Below are positions 51,680 to 60,831 of a DNA stretch of 64,000 bases, piece after piece. The stretch comes from Euryarchaeota archaeon (lineage in GTDB: Archaea; Thermoplasmatota; SW-10-69-26; JACQPN01): positions 62,001 to 126,000 of the forward strand of contig JACQPN010000021.1 of the NCBI GenBank assembly GCA_016207515.1, given 5' to 3'. Positions within the stretch are counted from its first letter, which is position 1. Each line of letters starts with the position of its first letter. The notes under the pieces are model-generated. The model was not told the origin of the DNA. It did no database searches and was given only the letters and a program-made list of their open reading frames with translations. The position numbers were made by a program, and so were the translations under genes.

Positions 51680-52408
51680 TCAAGCGGGGCCGCCTCCAAG
51701 CCATCTAACGACAAAGCGGGGCGGGTAGTAGGCAAGGAGGCTCGCGGCCGCAGCACCCATGCCGAACACGACGAGGACGACGAATTTCAACGTGTCGTCG
51801 GTGCCCAGAAACGCGACCAGACCGCTTCCGATGTAGCCGAGGATCGTGCCCGCAACGAGGACTATGCGGTATCGTTGGAGCGGCTCCGTGACCTGGGTGA
51901 GAAGCGAGAGGTACGCGATGCTGGAAAGGATAGGCGGAAGGCCCACCATCACGTAGACGACGCGTTGGAGGTCGCCGCCAGGGTCGAGGCCGACGATCCA
52001 TGGATCGACCCGGAGCGTCCTACCCGACTCGAAGGTCGATATGAAAAAGATCCCAAGGACCGTCGCGTACAAGGCGCCTAGCGCAATGGCCGCCTTCTTG
52101 GACCCGGTGAACAGGTGAACGAGGTAATACGTGATACCCCAGACGGAGATGCAAAGAAGAGGGTTCGCGACGACCCTGGAGAGGAGGAACATCTCAAGCG
52201 TCAGGGCGTCTTGTGCCGCCACTACCGTGACGCTTCCTTGCAACACGAGATAGGCGCCGAGGGCCCACCACCAGGCGGCGGCGCCGAATCGGGCAAGGCG
52301 ACTCTCGTCGCTCACAGGCCTTGCGTGGACCGCGCGGCCGACCATCACGAACGCGACGCCGGTGACGATGCTCAAAGCGCCCGCGAAGGCAAGGGTCAGG
52401 ACAACCAT
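51680..52408 (-). CDS. membrane protein with about seven helices, unknown function
   Basis: The 242-residue protein has about seven hydrophobic segments (VVLTLAFAGALSIVTGVAFV, WWWALGAYLVLQGSVTVVAA, LGALYATVLGIFFIS, IVLVAGTILGYIGSGLVAFL and others). I do not recognise a family; no retinal lysine pattern is evident. The ATG at 52408 lies 25-35 nt after a GAATATATGAG box on the minus strand, so a leaderless start was chosen; the frame is open eight codons farther. Confidence 0.72.
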   Translation of the reverse strand: MVVLTLAFAGALSIVTGVAFVMVGRAVHARPVSDESRLARFGAAAWWWALGAYLVLQGSVTVVAAQDALTLEMFLLSRVVANPLLCISVWGITYYLVHLFTGSKKAAIALGALYATVLGIFFISTFESGRTLRVDPWIVGLDPGGDLQRVVYVMVGLPPILSSIAYLSLLTQVTEPLQRYRIVLVAGTILGYIGSGLVAFLGTDDTLKFVVLVVFGMGAAAASLLAYYPPRFVVRWLGGGPA

Positions 52409-52508
52409 GCTGGAAATGGGTTCTGATGCCACTCATATATTCATGTTGGCATGGGTCGGACCGGAAACGGCGCCGGGTCGGGCGCGATGGATGGTCGTCG
52501 ACGCCGTC

Positions 52509-53762
52509 CTACTCGTAGCGTAACGCTTCCACGGGATCGACCCTCGCTGCCCGCCATGCCGGGAGTATCCCCGCGACGACCCCGACGCCGACCCCCAAGA
52601 GGACCGCTATCGCGTACCATTGCGGAAGGAAGACGAATGGCAACGCAGTCGAACCGGGGGCAAAACTCTGGACGAGCTGTCCCAATCCTATCCCCATGAG
52701 GCTCCCAAGGAGGATCCCGGCAACCGCCCCCACGACGCAGATGGCGACGCTTTCGACCAGGAAGACCAGTAGGACGTCGCCGCGGCTTGCCCCGGTCGCT
52801 TTCATCACGCCGATCTCCCTTGTCCGCTCCTGCACCGAGACGAGCATGATGTTCGCGATTCCCACGAGCCCAACAAGTAGCGATATGGCCCCGATCGCTC
52901 CGATGAAGGCGGTGAACTGGCCGACGCCCGTCGAGATGAACCCCGCCGCCTCGTCTTGAGTGAGGTACTGGAAGGCGAGACGGTCGCCTTTGAGGTCCTT
53001 GGCGTCGCTTTCCGTCTCCATGAACGCCTTGACCCTCTCCCGCAGGGCCCCCACCTCGGCGGCCTCCTTCGCGCGTATCGACAGCATCTGCCAGCCATGC
53101 GTGAGGGTGCCGTTCATGGGCGTGAGCCGCGCGAAGGAGCTTCCGACCACCAACGTCTCGCCGCCGCCGAAAGTCTGGGCCTTGAGCACGCCCACGATCG
53201 TCACATTGGCGCTCGTGAACCCGCCGCCTTCGGCCGGATAATTGAGGACGAGTTCCACGCCCCGCAGGTCGCTTCTGTTGGTCAGGGCCATGAGTCGTAA
53301 CGCGGTCTGATTGCTCACGACGGCATCATGGACGTCCACTATGTCCGTCCCGTACTCGAAACGGGACGTCGTGATCCCGCGCCTCACGTTCACCGAGATC
53401 CCCGGAACGGACGCGTTCACAAGCCGGACCTCGGCGGGCGAGAGCGGCGCCGTCGCTCCCACTCCAAGCACACCTGTGAGGTTTGCAACGCCGTCCACGT
53501 CGCGGTCCGTGAACGCGATCGTCGTCGCGGTCTGCGGCGGGCCGTTGAAGTTGGGGCGCGGCGACAACGATACGGCGATGAGGTCCGCGTCGAATTGCGT
53601 CGTTATCTGGCCCAAGATGGACTCTTGGATGCCTGCGCCAAGGGTCACGATACCGATGACCGATGCGATGCCGAGCACGACGCCGATGGCCGCAAGAAGG
53701 CTACGAAGCTTGTGCGTCCCGATGCTCGTCGCCGTGATGCGGGCCGCGTCGGAAAGCCTCAT
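52509..53762 (-). CDS. MacB/FtsX-type ABC transporter permease
   Basis: The 417-residue protein has the MacB permease plan: one N-terminal helix (HKLRSLLAAIGVVLGIASVIG), a large extracellular MacB_PCD domain of about 220 residues, then three C-terminal helices with IANIMLVSVQERTREIGVMKATGAS, the coupling signature, and a final PAWRAARVDPVEALRYE. It moves lipoproteins, peptides or drugs outward, by force transmission more than by a channel. It follows its ATPase gene with no gap. Confidence 0.93.
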   Translation of the reverse strand: MRLSDAARITATSIGTHKLRSLLAAIGVVLGIASVIGIVTLGAGIQESILGQITTQFDADLIAVSLSPRPNFNGPPQTATTIAFTDRDVDGVANLTGVLGVGATAPLSPAEVRLVNASVPGISVNVRRGITTSRFEYGTDIVDVHDAVVSNQTALRLMALTNRSDLRGVELVLNYPAEGGGFTSANVTIVGVLKAQTFGGGETLVVGSSFARLTPMNGTLTHGWQMLSIRAKEAAEVGALRERVKAFMETESDAKDLKGDRLAFQYLTQDEAAGFISTGVGQFTAFIGAIGAISLLVGLVGIANIMLVSVQERTREIGVMKATGASRGDVLLVFLVESVAICVVGAVAGILLGSLMGIGLGQLVQSFAPGSTALPFVFLPQWYAIAVLLGVGVGVVAGILPAWRAARVDPVEALRYE

Positions 53763-54527
<765 letters not shown>

Positions 54528-54640
54528 AGGTCACCGACCCGCGCGGCAGGATCGTTCATCGCGGGGCTTCGACCGTCGTCGCATCGCGTCTGGTCCCGCT
54601 CATCCATGATGACGTCCACGCGACCAGGAACCGGCGGCGA

Positions 54641-55342
54641 TTATTTAGCGACTCGCTGTCTTGGCCGCGACGTCTTCGGGACAAGGGTCGCCTCTTCCAC
54701 CGTCAGGATGCCCGAATCACGACGCCATTCTTTCGATGATTTCCCGATTCGGAGCCGGGCCTCGAAATCCGGACCGTCGAGCACCAGGGACTCGTACTCC
54801 CCCCCTTCCCCGCCGATGTGGATGCCGTTCGTCACGTGCAACCGTTCCAAGGCGGCGACGGCCTCCGGATCGATCCGTCGCCCAAGCCACGTCTCGTCGA
54901 GCCCGTCGGCCGCACATGCGACGATCCGTGCATCGAAGCCGCCCGCGATGATGGAATCGAGAAGATGCCTCGGGTCCTTGTGCCAAAGAGGCGCGTATGA
55001 CCTGATCCCAAGCTCGTGGCAGACGCGATCCACGCGCGTCCTTTGGTACTCGCTCGCGACCGCGCCGCTCACGATGCCGTCGATGTCGAGGCCCGCGAGA
55101 GCGTCGCGTAGCGCATCGAGTTCGTGTTCCTTCTCGCCCGGGGTATCACGTGTCACGAGCGGGATCCCCAGCGCTTCGGAAAGAAGGGGTGTGAGATGGA
55201 GGTTGGGGACGTGGAACATGTGGCTGTCAGAGGCCGCCGGCTTCACGGTGACGAGGTGAGTGACGTCCCAGCCCCAGTTCTTGGCGACGTGGATCGCGTA
55301 CGTGGAGTCCTTTCCGCCGGAAAAGAGCGCCGCGACCTTCAC
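54641..55342 (-). CDS. dph6: diphthine--ammonia ligase Dph6
   Basis: The 233-residue N-type ATP pyrophosphatase has KVAALFSGGKDSTYAI (PP-loop SGGKDS) at its start and the Dph6-specific C-terminal GIHIGGEGGEYESLVLDGP. It performs the last step of diphthamide synthesis on EF-2, amidation of diphthine. The GTG at 55342 gives the family N-terminus; the frame is open 48 codons farther but reads as non-coding. EF-2 with its histidine and Dph2 are in the same window. Confidence 0.93.
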   Translation of the reverse strand: MKVAALFSGGKDSTYAIHVAKNWGWDVTHLVTVKPAASDSHMFHVPNLHLTPLLSEALGIPLVTRDTPGEKEHELDALRDALAGLDIDGIVSGAVASEYQRTRVDRVCHELGIRSYAPLWHKDPRHLLDSIIAGGFDARIVACAADGLDETWLGRRIDPEAVAALERLHVTNGIHIGGEGGEYESLVLDGPDFEARLRIGKSSKEWRRDSGILTVEEATLVPKTSRPRQRVAK

Positions 55343-55387
55343 GCCGCGTAGTAGCCGGTAAGTCGTTGAAAAAGGCGGCGCATTAAC

Positions 55388-55398
55388 TCTAAATAAGC
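55388..55398. promoter_or_regulatory. shared TATA element between dph6 and ubiE-like genes
   Basis: TCTAAATAAGC (GCTTATTTAGA on the minus strand) is 19-29 nt from the GTG at 55417 and 46-56 nt from the GTG at 55342. It fits a leaderless plus-strand gene and a short-leader minus-strand gene. Confidence 0.5.
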
Positions 55399-55416
55399 CG
55401 CGGCCGCTGGGCGAGC

Positions 55417-56112
55417 GTGACCGGGCCGGCGGATGAGAAGAAGGAGGTCCGTGTCCGTCGCATGTTCGAGCGGATAGCCCCGACATACGACCGGGCCAAC
55501 ACGATCCTCACTTTCGGGCGTGACGCGGTGTGGCGACGACGCGCCATACGTTCGCTCGACCTGAAACCAGGTGAACGCCTCATCGACATCGGCTGCGGTA
55601 CGGGGAGGCTCCTTGCGGAAGCTCGACGCCAACAACCGGCCATCCTCCTCACCGGCCTCGATTTCGCTCGCGAGATGCTGCGCCAGGCAGGAGACCAGGG
55701 AGCGGGCGGCTACGCGCAGGGCGACGCGCTCCGGCTGCCGTTTCGAGACTCGTCCTTCGACGCCGCGGTGACCGCGTGGGTGCTTAGAAACGTCAACGAC
55801 ATCGACCTGTTCTTTTGCGAGGCCACACGCGTTTTGAAGGCGGGCGCCCGGATAGCGAGTGTTGAGATCGCGAAACCAACGGGAGCGGCCGCGCGGGCGG
55901 TCCATTCGCTCTACTTCGACACCATCATGCCTCCCATCGGCGGCCTCATCTCGGGCGAAGGATGGGCCTACTCCTATCTTTCGGTCTCCCTGAAGGAGTT
56001 CCCATCGCCGGAAAAGATCGCCGCCTCGATGAGAACCGCCGGTTTCGAGGACGTGCGGTTCAGGCGCATGGGCGGCGGGGCGATAGTGCTACACACGGGC
56101 CGGAAAGGATGA
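55417..56112 (+). CDS. ubiE: UbiE/MenG-type quinone C-methyltransferase
   Basis: The 231-residue SAM methyltransferase has the UbiE features: N-terminal RRMFERIAPTYDRANTILTFG with WRRRAI after it, motif I LIDIGCGTGRLL, TGLDFAREML, and the post-motif AWVLRNVNDIDLF. In quinone synthesis it methylates demethylmenaquinone. UbiD and UbiA family genes follow on the same strand, supporting this role. The GTG at 55417 is a leaderless start. Confidence 0.88.
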   Translation: MTGPADEKKEVRVRRMFERIAPTYDRANTILTFGRDAVWRRRAIRSLDLKPGERLIDIGCGTGRLLAEARRQQPAILLTGLDFAREMLRQAGDQGAGGYAQGDALRLPFRDSSFDAAVTAWVLRNVNDIDLFFCEATRVLKAGARIASVEIAKPTGAAARAVHSLYFDTIMPPIGGLISGEGWAYSYLSVSLKEFPSPEKIAASMRTAGFEDVRFRRMGGGAIVLHTGRKG

Positions 56113-56191
56113 TGCGGTCTTGCCCCGGGCGCCGTGGGCATCGTAATGATGGAAACTATTAATCGGGACCATCGTCTCCACGCCCGATACC

Positions 56192-57646
56192 GTGGGCTAT
56201 CGCGACCTTTCCGAGTGGATCGAGACCCTTGAATCAAAGGGCGAACTGAGACGCGTCAAGGCGCCCGTCAACGTCGAACTCGAAATCAGCGAGATAACGG
56301 ACCGCGTCACGAAGACCGGCGGCCCCGCGCTTCTTTTCGAGAACCCCAAGGGCTACGACATGCCGGTGTTCATCAACGGTTTCGGCACCGAGACGCGCAT
56401 GAACATGGCGCTCGAGACGCGTGACCCCAAGGAGATAGGCGAACGCCTCGTGGGGTTGATGAAACCCAAGATCCCGCGAGGGCTTGGTGACATCCCGGAG
56501 GCCCTCGACACCGTGAAGGAACTCTTCTCCTTCCCGCCGAAGAAAGTTTCGAACGGCCCCGTGAAGGACATCATAGCGACGGGCGCCGAAGTCGACATCA
56601 CAAGACTACCGGTGCTCAAATGCTGGCCCGGCGACGGCGGACGATTCATCACGCTTCCCCTCGTCATCACCCAGGACCCGGAGACGGGCACGAGAAACGT
56701 CGGCACCTACAGGATGCAGGTCTTCGACAAGAACACGACGGCCATGCATTGGCAGACGCACAAGGGTGGCGCAAAGCACTTCTTCAGGGCCGAGAAGCTC
56801 GGCCAACGCCTCGACGTCGCCGTCGCGATCGGCTCCGATCCCGCCACCATGCTCGCCGGGATCATGCCGCTACCCGAGGAGTTCGACGAGTTCATGTACG
56901 CGGGGTTCGTGCGAGGCGAGCGCGTCCCGCTCGTGAAATGCGAGACGAACGACCTCATGGTGCCTGCGAACGCGGAGATCGTGCTCGAAGGCTACGTCGA
57001 CCCGGGGGAGCGGCGCGTCGAGGGGCCCTTCGGCGATCACACGGGCTACTACAGCCTCGACGACGAATTCCCGGTGTTCCACGTGACAGCTCTCACGAGA
57101 CGGGAGAAACCGGTCTACGCGACGACGATAGTCGGCAAGCCCCCGCAGGAGGACGGTCCCATCGGAAAAGCGGTGGAACAGATGTTCCTTCCAATGATGC
57201 AGCTGCAGTTCCCGGAAATCGTCGATATCAACCTCCCCGTTGAATCCATCTTCCACAACCTCGCGATAGTCTCCATCAAGAAGCGTTATCCGCATCACGC
57301 GAAGAAGGTGATGATGGGGCTTTGGGGCCTCGGCCAGATGATGTTCACGAAGATCTTCATCGTCGTCGACGACGACGTCGACGTGCACAACATGCGGGAG
57401 GTCCTTTGGGCGTTCACAACAAGGTACGACCCTGCACGGGACACGGTGATACTCTCGGACATGCCCGCCGACACCCTTGACCATGTCGGACCGCGAAAAG
57501 ACGTTGGGGGAAAGGCCGGCATCGACGCGACGAAGAAGTGGAAGGAAGAAGGTTTCGATCGCCGCTGGCCGGACGTGATCGAAATGGACGATGCGACGAG
57601 GAAACTCGTCGATTCGCGGTGGCGCGAGTATGGACTCGGCCCTTGA
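56192..57646 (+). CDS. ubiD: UbiD-family decarboxylase (prenylated-FMN dependent)
   Basis: The 484-residue protein has the UbiD fold markers: N-terminal DLSEWIETLESKGELRRV, NVGTYRMQVFDKNTTAMHW (prFMN and Mn/K site region), the catalytic E-x-x-x-R..E part GPFGDHTGYYSLDDEFPVF, and the C-terminal RYDPARDTVI. It removes a carboxylate from an aromatic precursor in quinone synthesis (MqnL-like if the futalosine route is used). A TATA-like ACTATTAAT lies about 30 nt before the GTG start. UbiX, which makes the cofactor, is not in the window. Confidence 0.93.
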   Translation: MGYRDLSEWIETLESKGELRRVKAPVNVELEISEITDRVTKTGGPALLFENPKGYDMPVFINGFGTETRMNMALETRDPKEIGERLVGLMKPKIPRGLGDIPEALDTVKELFSFPPKKVSNGPVKDIIATGAEVDITRLPVLKCWPGDGGRFITLPLVITQDPETGTRNVGTYRMQVFDKNTTAMHWQTHKGGAKHFFRAEKLGQRLDVAVAIGSDPATMLAGIMPLPEEFDEFMYAGFVRGERVPLVKCETNDLMVPANAEIVLEGYVDPGERRVEGPFGDHTGYYSLDDEFPVFHVTALTRREKPVYATTIVGKPPQEDGPIGKAVEQMFLPMMQLQFPEIVDINLPVESIFHNLAIVSIKKRYPHHAKKVMMGLWGLGQMMFTKIFIVVDDDVDVHNMREVLWAFTTRYDPARDTVILSDMPADTLDHVGPRKDVGGKAGIDATKKWKEEGFDRRWPDVIEMDDATRKLVDSRWREYGLGP

Positions 57647-58571
57647 CGCCCCGGCGATCGCCCGCCCCGGCGGCGCGACGTTGGCCACGCGGCGCCCGTT
57701 GGCGATGCGCCTCATGGAATTCGTGAAGATCGAACACTCGCTCTTCGCCCTTCCCTTCGTCCTTGCCGGCCTCGTCCTCGGCTTCGAGGCGGTCGCCGTC
57801 TCGCCGTTCACCGCTCCCGGCATCCGCATCGTCGCGCTCTCACTCGTGGCCGCCGTCGCGGCGCGGACCCTCGCGATGACCTTGAACAGGCTCATTGACG
57901 TTGGGATAGACTCGCGTAACCCACGGACAGCGGAGCGCTCACTTGTGACCGGTGAGATCTCCAAGGAGACCGCCGTGGGGATAGCGATACTGAGCCTCGT
58001 GGCCCTCGTCTATGCGGCGGGGGAATTGAACCCGTTGGCCTTGCTCCTCGCGGCCCCCCTTGTCGGGCTCTTTGTGTTATACCCGTACACGAAACGCTTC
58101 ACTTGGGGGTGCCACTTCGTCCTGGGGCTGGCACTCGGATGCGCGCCCCTCGGCGGCTACATCGCGGTGACCGGTTCGACGGCCGGCATCGCACCCGTGA
58201 CGCTCCTCGGGTTCGCGGTCTACCTATGGGTAGCCGGGTTCGACATCCTGTATTCGCTGCTTGACATCGATTTTGACAGGAAGCACGGTATTGGATCGAT
58301 TGCCGGTGCTTTCGGGGCGGACACGGCCAAGTTGACCGCCCTGTCGCTTCACGCGGGGATGCTGGCGGTGTTGGCGATGTTCGCGGCCGTCAAGGACCTT
58401 GACATCGTTTTCACGGGTGCCCTGGGGATCGCGACGCTACTCTTGTTCATGGAGCATCGCCTCGTCAGGAAGGGCGATGTGGCCAGCATCAACAAGGCGT
58501 TTTTCAACGTCAACGCGATGATCGGTTGGATCCTCCTTGCCGGGATCTGGTTGGGGCTCGGGCACCAATAG
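57630..58571 (+). CDS. ubiA: UbiA-family prenyltransferase
   Basis: The 313-residue integral membrane protein has eight to nine helices and both aspartate-rich motifs: NRLIDVGIDSRNPRT in the first half and DILYSLLDIDFDRKHGIGS in the second. It attaches a polyprenyl chain to an aromatic ring (MqnP/MenA/UbiA role). The ATG at 57630 overlaps the end of ubiD by 17 bases, so the two are coupled. With ubiE, ubiD and ubiA the set covers late quinone steps. Confidence 0.93.
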   Translation: MDSALDAPAIARPGGATLATRRPLAMRLMEFVKIEHSLFALPFVLAGLVLGFEAVAVSPFTAPGIRIVALSLVAAVAARTLAMTLNRLIDVGIDSRNPRTAERSLVTGEISKETAVGIAILSLVALVYAAGELNPLALLLAAPLVGLFVLYPYTKRFTWGCHFVLGLALGCAPLGGYIAVTGSTAGIAPVTLLGFAVYLWVAGFDILYSLLDIDFDRKHGIGSIAGAFGADTAKLTALSLHAGMLAVLAMFAAVKDLDIVFTGALGIATLLLFMEHRLVRKGDVASINKAFFNVNAMIGWILLAGIWLGLGHQ

Positions 58572-58621
58572 TGGAAGACCATTCGCCGGCACAAGGTAGG
58601 TTACGCTTCGATTGAGAGCCC

Positions 58622-58880
58622 GGATTCCCGCGCCAGCCCGACCCGCTGTTGCTCGTCACCTTGCCAGCCGGTTCTAATTCCAGAACCGGCGCGCCGCGGT
58701 GACTCGCTGTTGCTCGTCACCTTGCGCGTAGATTCAGTTCCAGAATCTCCGCGCCCTCGCGGACTCGCTTCGCTCGTCCGCTTGCCCGTCGCTTCAACTC
58801 CAGAAGCGCCGGGCTTCGATGACTCCGCTTCGCGTCGTCATCTCCCGCTCCGGTCCTAATTCCAGAACCGGCGCGCCGCC
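58622..58880. repeat. tandem array of ~60-bp units, each with two hairpins whose arms co-vary
   Basis: TTCCAGAA recurs at 58678, 58738, 58798 and 58860 (spacing 60, 60, 62). Each unit has a first hairpin (CCGGTTCT/AGAACCGG; AGATTC/GAATCT; CGCTTC/GAAGCG; CCGGTCCT/AGAACCGG with one mismatch) and a second (GGTGAC/GTCACC; GCGGAC/GTCCGC; GATGAC/GTCATC). Arms differ between units, yet pairing is kept. A worn unit precedes them. The last unit enters the 3' end of the minus-strand gene at 58856. The array fills the gap after ubiA. Confidence 0.8.
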
Positions 58881-59185
58881 CGGATCTTCTCGACCTTCAC
58901 GGCGGTCGAGGCGACCTCCTTGAGGAGGTCTCCGAGCATCACATCCACGATCGCGTCTCGGAAGTCAGGCGTGATCGTGTAGAGATCGCAAAGCAATTCG
59001 CCGTTGTTCGGCACCTGATCGAGGGAGCATCGGCTCTCCACCATGTTCGAGCAGTTGCCGCACGAAGCGTAGAGCTTGCCGCCATCGGCCATTCTAGGGC
59101 CCGAGGGGGGCGGTGATTGTGGCCCCAGGGACGGTTCCTTCGGCAAGTTTTCGTCGTGTTCGCCAAGACGGTCTTCGGTGTTCAC
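58856..59185 (-). CDS. small cysteine-containing protein, unknown function
   Basis: The 109-residue protein has a low-complexity N-terminal part (proline/glycine/serine) and a conserved-looking core ASCGNCSNMVESRCSLD ... LLCDLY with four cysteines (C-x2-C, C, C), a possible zinc or Fe-S site, followed by a helix ending in RAARRFWN. The final codons lie inside the tandem hairpin array. GTG start; GGAGG four bases upstream; TATA box TTTTTATAACG at 59208-59218 on the minus strand. Confidence 0.65.
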   Translation of the reverse strand: MNTEDRLGEHDENLPKEPSLGPQSPPPSGPRMADGGKLYASCGNCSNMVESRCSLDQVPNNGELLCDLYTITPDFRDAIVDVMLGDLLKEVASTAVKVEKIRAARRFWN

Positions 59186-59207
59186 GCCTCCAAATTATTC
59201 CGGCAAC

Positions 59208-59218
59208 GTTATAAAAAC
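59208..59218 (-). promoter_or_regulatory. TATA element of the 58856-59185 gene
   Basis: The minus strand reads TTTTTATAACG, 23-33 nt before the GTG at 59185. A separate TATA-like TTCATATATCA near 59284 on the plus strand may serve the next gene. Confidence 0.5.
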
Positions 59219-59374
59219 TTCCGGGAGTCCGGTTCCGGGGTGGAGATGTCGTTGAAACTAATCGTCCAGGGAGTGACCACGTTTTCATATATCATCGAAG
59301 ATAATAGTTTCGGGCCGCATCAAAGTGGGGTTCCACGCGAAAACGTTCATCAGCAAAAACGCGCTTTCCGAGGC

Positions 59375-59611
59375 GTGCATCACGCGGAGATTGTGCGCCG
59401 GTTCGTCTGGTTGAGCTTCGCCGTCGTGATCGCCGCGATCGCAGTGGCCATCGCCTACAGTGTGTTACGGGCCTTGGCCGGCGACAACCCAATCGTGGGC
59501 CTCATTGCGTTCATCTTCGCAATCGCCGCGCTCATGTTCATCGTCGCCGCCATGTTCTTCTCAAGCGGGCCGAACCTGGGTTACTTGTTGAAGCGCGGGA
59601 AGGAAGAGTAG
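59375..59611 (+). CDS. small membrane protein with two helices
   Basis: The 78-residue product has two hydrophobic helices (FVWLSFAVVIAAIAVAIAYS and GLIAFIFAIAALMFIVAAMF) and a basic end (LLKRGKEE). No family is recognised. GTG at 59375 has GAGG just before it. The frame is open upstream but the sequence there is not protein-like. Confidence 0.6.
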   Translation: MHHAEIVRRFVWLSFAVVIAAIAVAIAYSVLRALAGDNPIVGLIAFIFAIAALMFIVAAMFFSSGPNLGYLLKRGKEE

Positions 59612-59736
59612 GGGCGCCGCCGCGGATCTTGGCGAGCGCCGACCCGTGACGCAGGACACTATCCTCCGGCGTTGGCCGCGTTTCATCGGACAAGCCCACC
59701 AGACAGGCTCAAGGCCGGGGGCGCGTATCCGGCATC

Positions 59737-60819
59737 ATGCGAATCAAGCCGCGACGCGCCGTGCGCGCGATGACGCAATACGTCCCCGGAAGACCCATCG
59801 AGGACGTGAAGCGCGAACTCGGGCTTACGAGCGTCTTGAAGCTTGCAAGCAACGAGAACCCGTTGGGACCTTCCCCGAAGGCCGTCGAAGCGGTGAAGAC
59901 GGCCCTCGCCGAGGCGCACCGCTACCCCGAGCCCACGAGCCGGGCGCTACGCGAGGCGATCGCGTCGAGATGGTGCGTCGCGCCAGACGCCGTCTTCGTG
60001 GGTAACGGCAGCGACGAGATCTTCAGGCTCCTCGCGGAGACCTACCTCGAGACCGGCGAGGCCGTCGTCTCGCCGCGGCCGTCCTTCTCCGTCTACGCTT
60101 CCGTCGCGCGCCTCGTAGGGGCCCGGGCCGTGGAAGTCCCGTTACGCGGTTTCGAGCACGACCTCGAAGGGATGGCGGAGGAGGCGTCGCACGCTCGATT
60201 GGTTTTCCTATGCCGCCCGAACAACCCGACGGGGACGACGTTCGACGAGGCTTCGTTCAAGACGTTCATGGGCGCCGTCCCGCCCGACACAATGATCGTC
60301 CTCGACGAGGCGTACGCGGAGTTTGATGATTCCGGGTTCGACGCGAGACCCTTCCTTTCGAGGCACCGGAACCTGATAGTGAGCCGGACGTTCGCCAAGG
60401 CATATGGCCTTGCGGGGTTACGCTTGGGATACGCGGTCGGCGACCCCGAGGTCTTACGCCCGCTCTTCACGACGCGCGATCCTTTCAGCGTGAACCGCCT
60501 CGCTCAAGCGGCAGGGCTTGCAAGCCTCGAGGACGAGGCGCATCTTCGAAGCACGCTCGAAACCGTCCGCATGGGGCGAACGCAGATCTACGACGCGGCC
60601 AGGGCCTTTGGACTATCCTACACGCCGAGTCAAGCGAATTTTGTCCTCTTGGAGATCGGCGACGCGGCGAAACACGTGACCGATTCGCTGCTCAAGGAAG
60701 GCATCATCGTGCGTCACACGGAAAGTTTCGGCCTTCCGCATCACATACGGGTGACGGTCGGGACGAGGGACGAGAATGAAAGGTTCATCCAAGGGTTGAG
60801 GCGGGCGATCGGAAAGTAG
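59737..60819 (+). CDS. hisC: histidinol-phosphate aminotransferase
   Basis: The 360-residue class I/II PLP aminotransferase has LASNENPLGPSPKAVEA, FLCRPNNPTGTTFD, DEAYAEF, and the PLP lysine in SRTFAKAYGLAGLRLGY (Lys221). These are HisC hallmarks; it makes histidinol phosphate from imidazole-acetol phosphate with glutamate. No other his gene is near, and HisC-like enzymes can also act on aromatic or other amino acids. Confidence 0.88.
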   Translation: MRIKPRRAVRAMTQYVPGRPIEDVKRELGLTSVLKLASNENPLGPSPKAVEAVKTALAEAHRYPEPTSRALREAIASRWCVAPDAVFVGNGSDEIFRLLAETYLETGEAVVSPRPSFSVYASVARLVGARAVEVPLRGFEHDLEGMAEEASHARLVFLCRPNNPTGTTFDEASFKTFMGAVPPDTMIVLDEAYAEFDDSGFDARPFLSRHRNLIVSRTFAKAYGLAGLRLGYAVGDPEVLRPLFTTRDPFSVNRLAQAAGLASLEDEAHLRSTLETVRMGRTQIYDAARAFGLSYTPSQANFVLLEIGDAAKHVTDSLLKEGIIVRHTESFGLPHHIRVTVGTRDENERFIQGLRRAIGK

Positions 60820-60831
60820 GCGCCAAGGGGT

